A stretch of 64,000 nucleotides of DNA from Mytilinidion resinicola (lineage: Eukaryota > Ascomycota > Dothideomycetes > Mytilinidiales > Mytilinidiaceae). The stretch lies in the NCBI RefSeq assembly GCF_010093595.1, contig NW_022985475.1, positions 150,504 to 214,503 on the forward strand, in the 5' to 3' direction. Positions 20,108 to 32,214 of the stretch are shown here, piece after piece. The translations under genes and the position numbers were made by a program. The notes under the pieces were generated by a model. The model did no database searches. It saw nothing but the letters and a program-made list of their open reading frames with translations, and was not told the DNA's origin. Positions within the stretch are counted from its first letter, which is position 1, and every line of letters starts with the position of its first letter.

Positions 20108-21304
20108 GTGGAAAGGCACTATCCCGACCTGATCACTTGCAGCAGATGCGCGCGCGGCAACCACAACTGCCATTACCCCGATCGCGATCGCGCGCTATCA
20201 GGTGCCACAACCAGGTTGCTCCCTAGCCGCTCCACTCCACCTCCGAAGAGCTCCATCAGCCCTTTTGCCACCATTGGCGCCTTCCCGAACCTAAATAATA
20301 CCACTGCCAGCCACGTCCCGCCCAACCCGGCCTTGTCGTCGTGGAGTGGCAACCTCTGTTCCCAGAACACCGACCCAGGCCGGGACAATCACTCCCAGCT
20401 CTCGCCAGAGACAACAACAACCACCCTCCCAAGTTCTAGAACAGCCACAATATGGCAGTCATCGGAGCCTCAAAATGCGGCAATGGCCCCCGTAGTATGC
20501 TCGTATGAGCTACAAACCATGAGAGACGTCCGCAGTTTCTCCATGATGGAACCCACAGTCAAGACTGAAGCGCCCTCCCCAATCCAGCAAAGCACGGTCT
20601 ACGCCGACTGCGGGACGAAACTCGGCGGGCCATACACGGATGTCCAATTCTCTTCCGCGGGGACCCTTTTGCAAGAGAACGTGGGGCTGCAAGAGATCGC
20701 GGGGCTGCAAGAGATCGCGGGGCTGCGGGAAGAGATCGCAAGGCTGCAAGAGATCGCGAGGCTGTGGGAAGAGATCACGAGGCTGGAAGAGAAAATTGCA
20801 CGGAACTGCTGGCTGAATGACAACTTGTCTTGTGGAACTTTGAGGAACAGCGAGGATACCACTGTCTCGACTCAAGCTCTACGGCCGCTTTAGCTAGACG
20901 CCCTGAACAACGGACACGTGGGAATCGCATCACTCGATATACCATCTAATACTTCATTTAGTGCGGGAACCTTTGTTAAGCAAGAGCCGGATGGGCTGCC
21001 ATACCTATACAGACTACCAGAACTTTCTGAAACCGACCCACAAAAAGGTTCCAATTTCATGGCGCAACATTTTCAGGATATCAGGTTAGCAACATCAAAT
21101 TCGTCTATTGCTACGCAGCCTATCCAGCCCTGTGAAAGCTATTCCGGCATATGTTCCGTCTGTCGCTGTCTCAACTTCAAAATGGACAGCGGTCGTTATT
21201 GTACGACAAGATTCTACAAGAATCCCCCACCGAGGATGTGCAAAAATTGCGGACACCAGGATTCAAATTGGACGAATGCGGATTCGATTCTGGATATCTC
21301 TTAG
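20108..21304 (+). pseudogene. Half Zn2Cys6 finger plus coiled-coil protein, damaged
   Basis: One frame runs from a TAA at 20,105 to TAG 21,301, broken by a single TAG at 20,891 (likely CAG to TAG). It begins with ITCSRCARGNHNCHYPDRDR, matching only the second half (C-x2-C-x6-C) of a Zn2Cys6 fungal transcription-factor finger. The first C-x2-C-x6-C half is absent, lost or on an unseen exon. Residues 30-180 are Ser/Thr/Pro-rich. About residues 190-230 form a coiled coil built from LQEIAGLQEIAGL-type repeats. After the stop, ICSVCRCLNF and RMCKNCGHQD give a C-x2-C...C-x2-C pair that could bind zinc. There is no ATG near the start (the frame would open on GTG), so the 5' end is lost or spliced. 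A role in transcription is inferred from the finger half only. Confidence 0.5.
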
Positions 21305-21309
21305 GCTGC

Positions 21310-21890
21310 TGAGTTCGAAAACAGTTCGCAGTTAAAGCTGATCTGGAATTGGTGGTGGACCTTGGAGGTCCTGTCTAGCTTGTATTTTCCCATGCTCTGG
21401 CGGGCTTAAGTAGCCGTTGGATAAAGGAGGCGTCGATTCCAGTCGTGAACAAGTTAATCGTGTAGTGTCGGCCAGCCCCTGGAGTTATCTCAGCGGGCGG
21501 CTCAGACGGTAACTCGATAGTAAATCATATTAATTGTCGTGGTGGAGCAGGGTGCAACGCTGAAATGGTTCTGGACGCTGCGAACGGAATAATCGACAGC
21601 ATGACCAAGATTGTTGTATTTTTTTAGTTGCAGAGTGGTTTCCTATGGAGAAATGTCTAAAGAACATTAATATATTAGCTATAATATCATAGGCTCACGA
21701 GGAAAGACTTAAGATGCCTGAACAATATATTTTTCTCGGCACGGGGTTTCTCGCCACCTAGGGACGCACCTTAGTCACGCAAGAACATCTCTACCATTGC
21801 CGATATTTAGCCGCAGCGATCGGCAGACTTTGTTATATGACGCGGTGACAGAAAACCTTTCGCTTTTAGCGTCTCACGAACAATCATATC
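21310..21890. other. Spacer before the oxidase pseudogene
   Basis: GC-normal, turning AT-rich after 21,600. No gene seen. Confidence 0.35.
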
Positions 21891-21894
21891 CCAA

Positions 21895-22850
21895 CATGCA
21901 ATCAAATCATCACAAGGACAAGATTGACTTCCTTATTATGGGAGGAGGATGCATTGGCACGTCAACAGTGGTTGCATTGAAAAGGGAATAGCCAGAGGCA
22001 CGGATTGTCTGGTATGCCGGAAATCACGAACACACTGCTTCAAACGACTTTCTCAAGATCATCTGCGACGCCTACCCTGATCCTATAATAGTCGAATATG
22101 CAAACCAGGCGATGCAAAAATGGAAGACCGCCCCTTATTGCAACTACTTCTATCAGACATCGTAGATCCAGGCAATTAATAGGAATACAAAGAAGACAAT
22201 AAATAAGGGGCAGAGCGACGAGAAGGTGACAAACCAGCAGATGATAAGTCTTGTGGGATCCACTGCGGAACCACTGCTCAGCACAACAGAAGAGCTGTTC
22301 CTTAATTAAAATATAGGTTATGCAGATTTAGACCTAGCTATGCAAGCGGTGTACGACAATCTTGCAAAGCTGGGCGTGGAGCTGCACAAAGAAAATATCA
22401 CGAGGCTTGTCATCGAGGTCGGGAAATGCGTAGGAGTTGAAGTGGGCGATTTAATTGTTCAAGCTAAAAAAAACAATCGTGTTAGCAGGAGCGTGGACTC
22501 CTAGCCTACTGGAGAAGTCGGACGTTGCTGTCCCTCCAGGGTTCTTTCAGGTCAGCGCGGTTGGTGTGGCCGTACTTGAACTAAGTAAGGAGGAATTTAA
22601 CGCTCTAAGATCTATGCCGATTCTCGTGACCGAAAATAGTAAAGTACTGCGCATTGAATTTTGCAATCACTAACACTTAATAAGGCGAAGTTATGTTGTT
22701 AAGGGCACACAAAGTTCTTAAAATAACAACCACGGAAACATTTTGGATTGGACATCCGGATGAATTAAGCGATGCAGTCGACATCACGCCTAACCGTAAA
22801 GTGTTAGAGAAAATGCTACTATAATTTAGGGGTAGAGAGCTGAAATCTTT
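21895..22850 (+). pseudogene. FAD-dependent fructosyl-amino-acid-oxidase-like enzyme, broken
   Basis: The frame starts at ATG 21,895. It shows the FAD-binding Rossmann motif IMGGGCIGTSTVVAL at about residues 14-28, then IVWYAGNHEHTASNDFLKII, TEELFLN, GVELHKENITRLVIE and VLAGAWTPSLLEKS. The last is the second FAD-contact block (S/L-A-G-A-W-T-P) of the DAO/amadoriase group. Downstream come ITTTETFWIGHPDELSDA and GRELKSFS, all in family order. Fungal enzymes of this group oxidise fructosyl or secondary amino acids, releasing hydrogen peroxide. Damage: TAG at about 21,988 and 22,162, TAA at about 22,306, a frameshift in the A-run near 22,466, and TAA at 22,671. The C-terminal FAD-linking region vanishes where the RIP block begins. 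The stops are mainly CAG/TGG/CAA-type RIP products. Confidence 0.75.
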
Positions 22851-25800
22851 TAGTTGTCCGTAAGTGCCCGGTAACTCTTGCTATAGGATAGAGACTTACT
22901 ATTTAACTAGTAACCTTCTTACCCTATACTAGTATCTAATTATAGATAAAGTAAAAGGGATCTAGTAACTTACCCTTATAATAAAAGGGTTATATTATTT
23001 ATATAAGCTTATAATAATTATCGGAGAAATTATTATCCTACGCATTTATAGGAAGGAAAGTAATAATAAGTTAGAGTAAATAGTCTAAGCTTGCTATAAG
23101 TAGGAAAAATATAAAGGAATCCAACTAGTACATCCGAATATAGTTCCTAAGCGTGAGATACTACTTAAGTAAGGCATATTAGCTTGCTATCTATAACTAT
23201 ATTAACCTAATTTATAAGCAACTTAAACTAGTTTTTATCTAATTATTCTAAGGTCTTAAAGTCCTAAATTACTTAAAAAATTATATATATATTAAGACAG
23301 TTCTAATCTGCTAGTTAAAGTTATTTACCGGGTTTAGTTATACAACTAACTAATAGATTGCTGTTGCTAATCTACTTAAGAATTTAATATATCTTCCTAA
23401 AAGTATCTGCTTTTATAGTGCACGTATAGACCTAAATAAAATAGATTACTAGATAGATCCCGCAGTACTAGTCTCCCTTTATTAGCAGGCGTTTAAGCTC
23501 TTAAGCAAGATATTCTGCATTATTTTTAATAGCCGGGTTATTATAAGGAAGCCTATTTCTATTAGATATAAAGCTTTACTATATTAATTATCTTACCTAT
23601 AAAAATAGCAGTAAGCATAAAGCTTTACTATAAGCCGGTGTGTTTCTATTATCCTAGTTGCGATTTTATTTACTAATAAATGCTTTTAATCCTGTTTATC
23701 TAGATATTATACTATTTTATCTATTTTTTTAATAATATTATAGCTATAGGGTTAATTTTACTAATTTTATAAAAGTCTTACTTATATATCCTTCTAGATA
23801 TAATACTAAATATAGAGCAACTTTTATATTACCCCTGTAATACTATATACTTTATAAATATTAGAATATTTACCTTTTACTAACTAGTCCTAGTTAAGCT
23901 TCTAGAACTTATATTAATTATTTAGAGGCAGGAATACTATAATCTATACTATATAAGCAGCTATAACTATATTCGGCCCTTAACCTAGGTAATAATATAG
24001 CTAGTAGAAAAACTCTGTCTAATAATAGGAATAGCATTCTAGATAAATAATTGCGTGGTGGATAATTAGCATCTAAGTAGTATTTCTGGCCTCCGCATCT
24101 TTTATATTACGGAGTTATTACTGTGCGTGTTTTAAGGAAAATTGCGCCACTTTCTATAGCGCTGTCCTCTGCGGACTATTACTTAGGAAATACAACTTAA
24201 AATAGCACGCCGAAATATAAGCTACTATATATAAAATAGCTCTGTAATCTTTCGCTATTAGCACTAATTAAAGGTAGAAATTATTGCTTAAGAATAAACA
24301 GCCTTTATAGAAAGCTTTAATATTTTAGAAATATTAGTATAGTTTATAAAAAATATATAATTACTACTTATAAAATTATTTAACCTGTGCTTTTATAACG
24401 CTAGAGTATTCTAAATACTTAATTAGGCCGTTTTTAGATATAACTGCAGGTTTTTTATTAAAGCTAATTATAAATAACATAGTTATATTATACTAAACTT
24501 AATAACCTAGAAGAAGCCGCTAGCGCTTAGGAAATAGTAATTATCTAGTGTTAATTATTAATTGCTTAATTACTTTATCCGCTTTATTTATAAAAGCGAA
24601 AAACTTTACTACTAGGTTATTATACTTTTTAAACTACTTAATTTGCTCTAGTATTAACTAGTCGAGAGCCTATACCTTTAGAAGGTATTTAGTACTAGTT
24701 AAAATTAGTCTCTAATAAATAGCTAGGCGGTGTTATACTTACTTTTCTAAGGAAAGGAAAACAGCTAGGGTTAGTTCTAGATAGATGTTATTAATTCTGG
24801 ACTTTATTTTTCCACGGTTAATATATCTTTAGAATCTCTTCTAGTATACTTTCTGCGTTAATTTTAATGCCCCTTTAAAGTTAGGGTAGGCTTTAATTAG
24901 TAGGGCCGCTCGATAAAACTTTTCTTAATATTCCGGGTTATATTTCTTTACTTTAACTATTTACTTCTTTAGCTTATAATAAAGCTAAATTTAATAGAAC
25001 AGGTTTCCGTCCTTTTAATCTTAGCTAACGTCCGCGTCCGTAGAATTTAGAACGCTGTTAGACTATTATATACTGTAAAAGAACTTATAGTAGCCTAGGC
25101 AGGTTTCCGACTTATTATACTATAATATACTAGTTTTGTTAAGTCTTTTTATTCTAGATTCCTAACTATTTAAAAAAAATTTGCGGAGTTTCTGGCGGCA
25201 AGTAATATCCTTAAGCTCCCTAGTATCCTTATTTTACCCCTGCTCTTAGTTTTTACCTGCTAAGAATTAAAACGCGATTTTATTTAAGCCGCTATCGCGA
25301 TATTCTAAGTAGCTCTATTAAGAATTCTGGCAGAAAAACTTGCCCTTTTTAATTCTACTATCCGAACTGGCAGCAGGCTTAATAAGAAGGGTAATTAAAC
25401 CGTTTTTCCTGTATTTATAAAACACGCAGACCCCTAGGCCAGCAGAGACTATATAGTTATTAGGTTAAGATATTCTTTATAAAGATGCTCTTAAACGCTT
25501 ATATTATGCGGTGCAAATAATATTAACAACAGCGCAGCCGGCGGGAACGGAGGGCCCTAAGAAGCGGTTAGTGTAGAAACAGTCTATCTCTACGCTAGCC
25601 GCTTCTTAAAACCCCCTGCTTATATTACTTCCGGATATATATACTAAGCAACTATACTAGCTAACCTTCCTATTACCTTATTAGAATTACTACTATCTAG
25701 CTCTACTGCACTTCTTAAAATCTAAGGTTATTCCTAATTAGAATTACTTATATATACACGCGGAGGGATCTCTAGTATTAAATCCTATCTGCCTCTTAGC

Positions 25801-28740
25801 GAAGAGATATATTTTTAAAATAGAGATTCGCCCTTTTTTTTAACCTACTCTAGAGCCGCTTCTATATATTTGTATTACCTTCTATAATATATAGAAAACC
25901 GGCCTAGACTTAATATATACCTTTACCTAATAGTATGTTTTTAAAAGCACTATATAAGTGCGTTATTATTAACCTAAGCAGTATTATATAAACAGGGTAG
26001 AAGTAAAAATATTAGATAATATAATTCTTACGCAAATTATTAATAGTTATAAAGAAGCCTTAGTGCTGCCTCTAGCGGCGATAGCGGATTTAGGCGTTGC
26101 AGCTTTTAGCACTCTTAATAAATACCAGCACAAATAAGGTAAAGAGATTGGCAAAACTTTAATTTAAATTTAGAGCTTCTCCGCTATATATAATATTAAC
26201 GCTCCTGCTAATTATAATATCTAGGTTAATACGGAGATTATAGATATATTCTTCGCATTTAGCTGCTGTAGGAAGGAATGCGCAGCCTATGCCACTAATA
26301 TAAGCGCACGGAGCCTTAGCACTACTAGTTATTTAAGGTGCGTCGGAGCGTCTAGTACGCTATAATTTTATCCTATTACCCTTTAAGTTAGGAATTAGCC
26401 TAGTCTATTAACTATCCTTAATTATTTATATTTTTTATAGGTCCAGCCTTACTACCCTGCCTTTTTATTAAAGGTGGGATAAGATATACTAATAGATGCA
26501 CCTCTGTAATAGCTGCATCTAAGGTAATAAAATATATAATTAAACTCCTCTCTTTACGCCCTGTATATACTAATTATCTACCGGTTAGCACCCTGCCCTA
26601 TATTAAATTAAGCTTATACGCCCTCTACTAAGCCACGATAGAGGTTAGATCCTGTAACTCCAGCCCTTAACCTACTAAGTATACGCCCCGTCCTAAAATT
26701 ATTATCCGCATCGCGCCTACCTATTTAAAACATCTCTTGGACCAGCAACACTAATAGTGCTTAACAGCCACTTGCTCGCATATTATCTAATATATTCCGA
26801 ACCCGCACGGCGTTTACTATCCGTTTCCGCCTATAAAAGCTAAAAAGCTAGTACGCTCTGCCTTACTATACGACTAACTAAGTATTGCTCCTTTAAATAG
26901 TTATTATACACCGTCCCTGTATGCTCCGGCCGATTTTGCTTAGACTTTACACTTATTATTTTATCCTTCCTACTCCTAGCTAAGCGAGGCGGATTATACT
27001 AGTGCCTATAAGCACCTAAAATAGAAAAAGAGGTAAAAGGGGCATAAATAAGTCCTTTAAGTAAGGTTATAAGAAATTTAGTAAACTATAGCAGAAGTGC
27101 TAACTTAACTATGTAGGCTTGTAATTACTATTAGTTTAAAAAAGCGAAATACAGCGGCAAGCAGCCTTTTTATAGGTTTTGTATAAGGAACGGCCTACTA
27201 TATAAATACGCTAATATAATAAGGTATTTCTAGGAACTACCACGCTATAGACTATAATTTACTTATTTAGGAAAAAAACAGCTCCCGAAATTAGAAGTTT
27301 TTAGAGTATAGTAGAAGTTTCTAAAAGGGAGGTTACTAAACTTAAGAACACCCTAAAAGATCGCAATAGCGAAGTTGCTAAACTTAGGATTAGTATAAGA
27401 AATTATAAAAGCAAAGTAGATAATTTTAAGAAATAGGTTTAGATTTTAGAAGGGTTTACAAACAATATTAACCGGTGTTTCTTGCGTTTTAGATAAAAGG
27501 CAACCTCTGCACTACTATAGACTTTACCCTCCGAAAATCTATAGTTAGATAAGATATATAAATATTAATTAAATCTATAGGCCTAATATAATAGTCGAGT
27601 TTATAAATATTTAATTAAGTTTTAAAGCTAGTTTACATCGGCTGGTTAGAAGCAAGTTTAAAAGGGGCGACTAAGCAGTAGGCTTTACCGGAGCTCTCCT
27701 CTTTTCGATTGGGGAACTTAAATAAATAGATTCTAAGGTGGGGTAAGTCTTAATCTAATTCGCCAGACACTTAGATAATATAATACAGCCTAAATTCGGA
27801 TCGTGATACTAATATTTTTATAGTGCGGGGGTAACTATAATAGCTTTAATATAGCGTATATATATACCGCTTATATCTATAACTTTTATAGGCCGCGCAT
27901 TTTAGATACTATACACTTTAGTAGCTATATACTATACACCTTAGTAGCTATATACCTTAGTAGCTATATACCTTAGAGCGAGTAAAAAGGGCTATTTCTT
28001 TTCTTCCCGCACCCGTCCCCTTTCCTAGGCTCCTGCGTCCTATTTCTTCCCCCCTTTTCTAGGAGAAGATATTATTTAACAATAGATCTAGGCAGGCAGT
28101 CGGGTATAACTAGGGAAAGGCTTAGTCTATTCCTATTATAGATATATTATTAGACTAAAACTGCCCTTAATACGCTAAGAACGGAGATTAAATATTTAGT
28201 AAGGATGCCGGTAAGGCTATCTAATAGTAAGATAATCCCGATATCTAGAATAACTAGTAGTAATTAACAGTTTAGTATAAATATATCTAGGAAAATAAAA
28301 AGAGCTTTAGCGGGCGCTATAGGGCTAGAAAACTAGGTAAGCTAACAGAAACTAATATTAGAGGAAAATAGGGCGTAGACAGAATAACGATTAGTAATTT
28401 AGGTTGCTATAATAGTTATACCCTGTATTAGTCTAGAAGTATATAAGATCTATTATTATAAAGTCCGGTTATATATATTAGGGGCTAAACTAAACCTATA
28501 GCTAACGAGTATACTTTATAGTAAGTAAAGTAGCTGTTTATTATTAGCTCTTATCTATTTACCTTATTATACTTAAGCAGGATTATAGATAGGGGATAAT
28601 TCTTTAGCCTCCCGGAATAGTTTATAGTTTTACTGCTGCAGGCAATAAATTTAGCTCTGTAGTTAGCTAGCGCTAGGCTGTGTATAATATTGCTTATAAG
28701 TAGTTTAGAACACTGTTAGTGTTTAAAAAAAGGACCTATA
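22851..28740. other. RIP-mutated block D
   Basis: Strongly TpA-enriched throughout. It includes the second copy of the coiled-coil repeat (27,238-27,507). Minus-strand frames around 24,500-25,500 are long and Lys-rich but match nothing I know. No transposase, reverse transcriptase or integrase motif was found, so this is listed as unidentified repeat DNA. Confidence 0.55.
27238..27507 (+). repeat. Dispersed repeat, coiled-coil segment (copy 2)
   Basis: Partner of 16,538-16,808 and less mutated than it. Encodes LKNTLKDRNSEVAKLR and further heptad-like sequence, ending GCAACCT like its partner. Confidence 0.8.
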
Positions 28741-28749
28741 GAATATTAT

Positions 28750-31330
28750 TTAAACTACTAACTATTTTACTTAGCTTTCCCTATTTGCACTCCCTATATA
28801 TTTACTTATTATTAAGGACTTATTAATATACCTATTAGACTAGACCCTTAGCTTTATATTTACCGGGGCTTCTATACCTTTACCCTTTTTATTGCTAACT
28901 TTAGTCTAGCTATTTTATTCTCTAGCTCCCGCACTACGCCTACCTTTTTCCATTGCCAGCTGTGCCTTTTTAGGCTTCTCTTCCTCCTAGTCTTACTCTA
29001 TCTCAGCAATTTTGCTAGTTTTATAGTTAAGTTACTAAGCTAAAAAAAGCTCCTAAATACTACCGCCTCCTATTCTAAGATAATCCTTGCTTTTACTAAT
29101 ACTATCTATCTAGAATCCTTTATAGTATAAGGGAAACCCTCTTTTCGGTATACTATTAGTATATTCTAGCTTCTTTTTTATACCTTAGAGTTCCTTACTA
29201 TTATCTGTTTTAGCCTACTATCTTTTTAACCCTTGCTATATAACCTTCTTAGTATCTTACTTTCCGCCGCGAAGGCGCTAATATATACTATAATACTTTT
29301 ATTTTAAGTCTCCTATACTAAATACTAGACCCTGCCTAACTTTAATCCTAAAAATTGCAATTCTGCTTCTACTAATAAGTTCCGGTCCCGCGCTAATAAA
29401 GATAACTTAACTTATAGGCCTGCTAGTATTAATACCCTAGGGATTTAGATAGAGGTAAAGAAGGAAGTTAAACTGCTTAGCGGATAGTAGCCCTTTATAA
29501 AAAGGTTTTAGATTTTCCTTAAATATATATAGCTATTCGGCTAATATATCCTCTAGCTATAATTCTTCTTAATATTTATTATTCTTATAGTATAAAGAGC
29601 TATAAATATCTATAAGCTATTCCTGTTAGCGGTGCTTATTAACACTCTTACCTCGGGCGCCAATTCTTAGCGCCTATTATTAACTCTAGTTTTCTTCTAG
29701 GTAGTTAATTCCCCCCTATATCTCGGCACTATTTATAGCCTGTTATAGATTAATATCTATCTTTATTATACTAAAATACTAAAAATTAAGGCTTACTCCT
29801 ATATAATAACACAGGATGCCTACTTTTACTAGGTAACCCACCCTACTAATTTAATTAAGGCCGTTAACTACGCAAGCAGTATTAATAGTATACTTAACAC
29901 CCTTATCTTTTCCTTTCTACTAAATCTAGTAACCCTGGTCTTTATTATAGGTGTCTTGTTCACCCGTTTTAGGTTATTTATAACAGTTATTATAATATAT
30001 ATAACTACTATTTACTATATCCTTAAAAAGAGTTCTCTAAAAGTGCTTATAGAAGATTATAATAAGTATATTACTGTTAGAAATAACTAGGAGCGTTAAC
30101 GTTAGGATAGCGTGCGTGGATAGAGTACTGTGTATAGTTATAACCAAGTTAAATATAAAATAAATTGCTATAAGTCTGAAGTAGAATTCTAGATGCTATA
30201 ATAGCGGAGATATAGTATATTTAGCTCCGGTTTCGGGTTTTTTCAGACTTTTATACTCTATTCTAGGCGTCTAGCTAGCTATACGCTTATTATATATAAG
30301 ATCCGCTTTAGATAAATCTTACTTAGTAATTTAGTTGCCTTTTTAGGCCTTTAGGGTCTCCTTTTAGGCCCTGTTAACTACTTTACTTCTTTTATTAATA
30401 ATATACTTAAAGATCTTCTTAATACCGCTTACTTAAAAAGAATTATAGAAAGGGAATTAAGCACTAAAAAAGGAGAAAATAACCTAAAGTATATTAAAGG
30501 TAAAGTAGAGTTTTAGAATATCTTTTTTTCTTATCTAGGGTTAAGTAGCTAAGTTATCTATAATATAAATATTATAATTAAAGGGGGATCTAAAGTTGCT
30601 TTTATTAGGCCGAGCAGTATAGGAAAGTCTACCGCTTTTAAGCTTTTAATAGAGATGCTTAAGCCGACCGAGGGTATAATTCTTATTAATAGTTAGGATA
30701 TTAAAACGCTTAAAACTAACTTATAAGTAGATAGGTATCTTATAACTAAAGATATATATACTAACTGCTGCTAATATATATAGGCTGCATAAAGTTATTA
30801 AATTAATACCTTAGAATTTATACCTCTTTAATACCACCGTAATAGAGAATATTATATTTATAAAATAGAATATAATATATAAAGAGCTATAACGCCTATT
30901 ATAGGGCAGGCATTAAAAAAATAATTAAGGGTTATACCGGCCAGTATAGCGCGACAACAGGAGAAAACGGCGCGTAAGTCGCATTAACTCCTATAAAGCA
31001 GGCTTAAACTCTATATTTAGCTGCTAACCGCACTAATATAGGAACTTCTTAGGCGGTAAGCGGCAGTATCTCGTGCTCGCTTGTATATTTATTTAAAAGC
31101 CCAAGATTATACTTATTAATAAAGGGACTAGTACGCTTAATACTAAAACCGAGGCCCTTATTAAGTATAGTATTAACTAAGAGTTTGCTAAATAGACAGT
31201 AATAATTATTGCGTAAGTTTCTTTCTTTCCCTAGCAGACTTTATTATATTAACCTCCTCCCCAGTCATTAACTTTCTTCTATTAGGCGTGTTAATAAAAT
31301 CTTTATTTTAGGAATATATAGCAAGATTAT
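28750..31330 (+). pseudogene. Half-type ABC transporter, heavily RIP-mutated
   Basis: Plus-strand reading, allowing TAG/TAA at Gln/Trp positions, shows the layout of a fungal half-size exporter of the HMT1/ATM type. From about 28,750 to 29,350 there are membrane-rich frames. Then comes a charged linker (VEVKKEVKLLSG), a six-helix membrane domain to about 30,450 with a QDSVRGQSTVYSYNQVKY-like loop, and an ATP-binding domain. In that domain: KGKVEFQNIFFSYLG; KGGSKVAFIRPSSIGKSTAF (Walker A, degraded from G-P-S-G-S-G-K-S-T) near 30,595; a mutated signature near 31,030; and PKIILINKGTSTLNTKTEAL (Walker B with D-E to N-K) near 31,100. Such proteins pump metal-thiol or other conjugates across vacuolar or mitochondrial membranes. 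With dozens of stops it is dead. RIP implies a duplicate existed; an intact paralogue may survive elsewhere. Confidence 0.7.
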
Positions 31331-31890
31331 AGAAGATAGTAATTATAATAAGCTTATAGCAAAGGGCGGCAAGTATACCAAGTATTAGAAAATGCACTTA
31401 GGCGAGGAGCTGCCTATTAATAAGCCGTCTGTCGGTAAGCTGCTAATTAATATGTTATTTTAAGTCTTGGGCGGAGGGAAGCTAGATTAGAGGCAGAGGC
31501 GGGAAAGGGGTCCTAAGTCTTATTAAACTAGCCTTCTTAATCTTTAGCGTTTAGACTAGAGTATAATAGAGCAAGGATAAATAACCGCAGTAAAGACTAT
31601 CTAGATCTAGATCTAGTCGGAAAAGTATAAAGAATAGTAGTTAATCTACGGCTAAGTGTAAAGGGGTAAAGGTTTTGGCTATAGATTTAACAGACACGCT
31701 AGGAGCAAATCAAACTTCGCCTCCAAAACAGCCGTTAAGCTGTAATTAACTAAGAACTGGATTAACTGGTGTAAATGGAAATTAAGGTAGCTATATTAAA
31801 TCTTAAGGCCGCTGAGCCTTATACTAATTCAACACTAGCTCTTTTATTAATAGAGTATTTATTCTTGTAACATCCATTACAAAGCTGGGT
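31331..31890. other. Tail of RIP block D
   Basis: AT-rich and RIP-mutated, fading into GC-normal sequence at about 31,860. Nothing recognised. Confidence 0.4.
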
Positions 31891-31897
31891 GGAATAA

Positions 31898-32201
31898 TGC
31901 CTCAGGACCTTGTTTCCGACCTTTAAAACTGGTGGCAGTATGTCCCGCACCCTACAGGACTGGCAGCGGCCGCGAAGAACGTTTGTAAGCACTCAATCAG
32001 CGCCTTGCTTCCCTCGGAGAGCGCTCCCGCCATCGGTAGAAAGGCCCCTTCTATTTAAAGTGACTTAATTGCTAATTCTCAACAGGTCAATGTACGCCTG
32101 CTTCAGAACAGGACTTATTGGAAAACGAAAGCGCCAATTCATCAAACACACAGAATGCGAAAGGTTTGAAAACCATCTCAGGAGAGGCCGATGAATGCTA
32201 A
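31898..32201 (+). CDS. Possible two-exon remnant, unknown
   Basis: ATG 31,898 opens a frame with a TAA at codon 10, followed by NWWQYVPHPTGLAAAAKNV. A donor GTAAGC at 31,985, a branch-like GCTAAT and an acceptor CAACAG at 32,085 give a 101-nt intron. Exon 2 continues in frame as CQCTPASEQDLLENESAN and so on to TAA at 32,201. The splice signals and amino-acid texture suggest a real gene end next to the RIP block. The stop means the present copy is broken or that the true start is elsewhere. No family recognised. Confidence 0.3.
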
Positions 32202-32214
32202 CCCTTGTTTGGAA

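Noticed and set aside
22851..28740. Possible giant Starship-type element with a tyrosine recombinase captain
   Set aside because: No recombinase (DUF3435-like) frame or R-x-x-H/H-x-x-R...Y pattern could be read, and no paired ends were seen.
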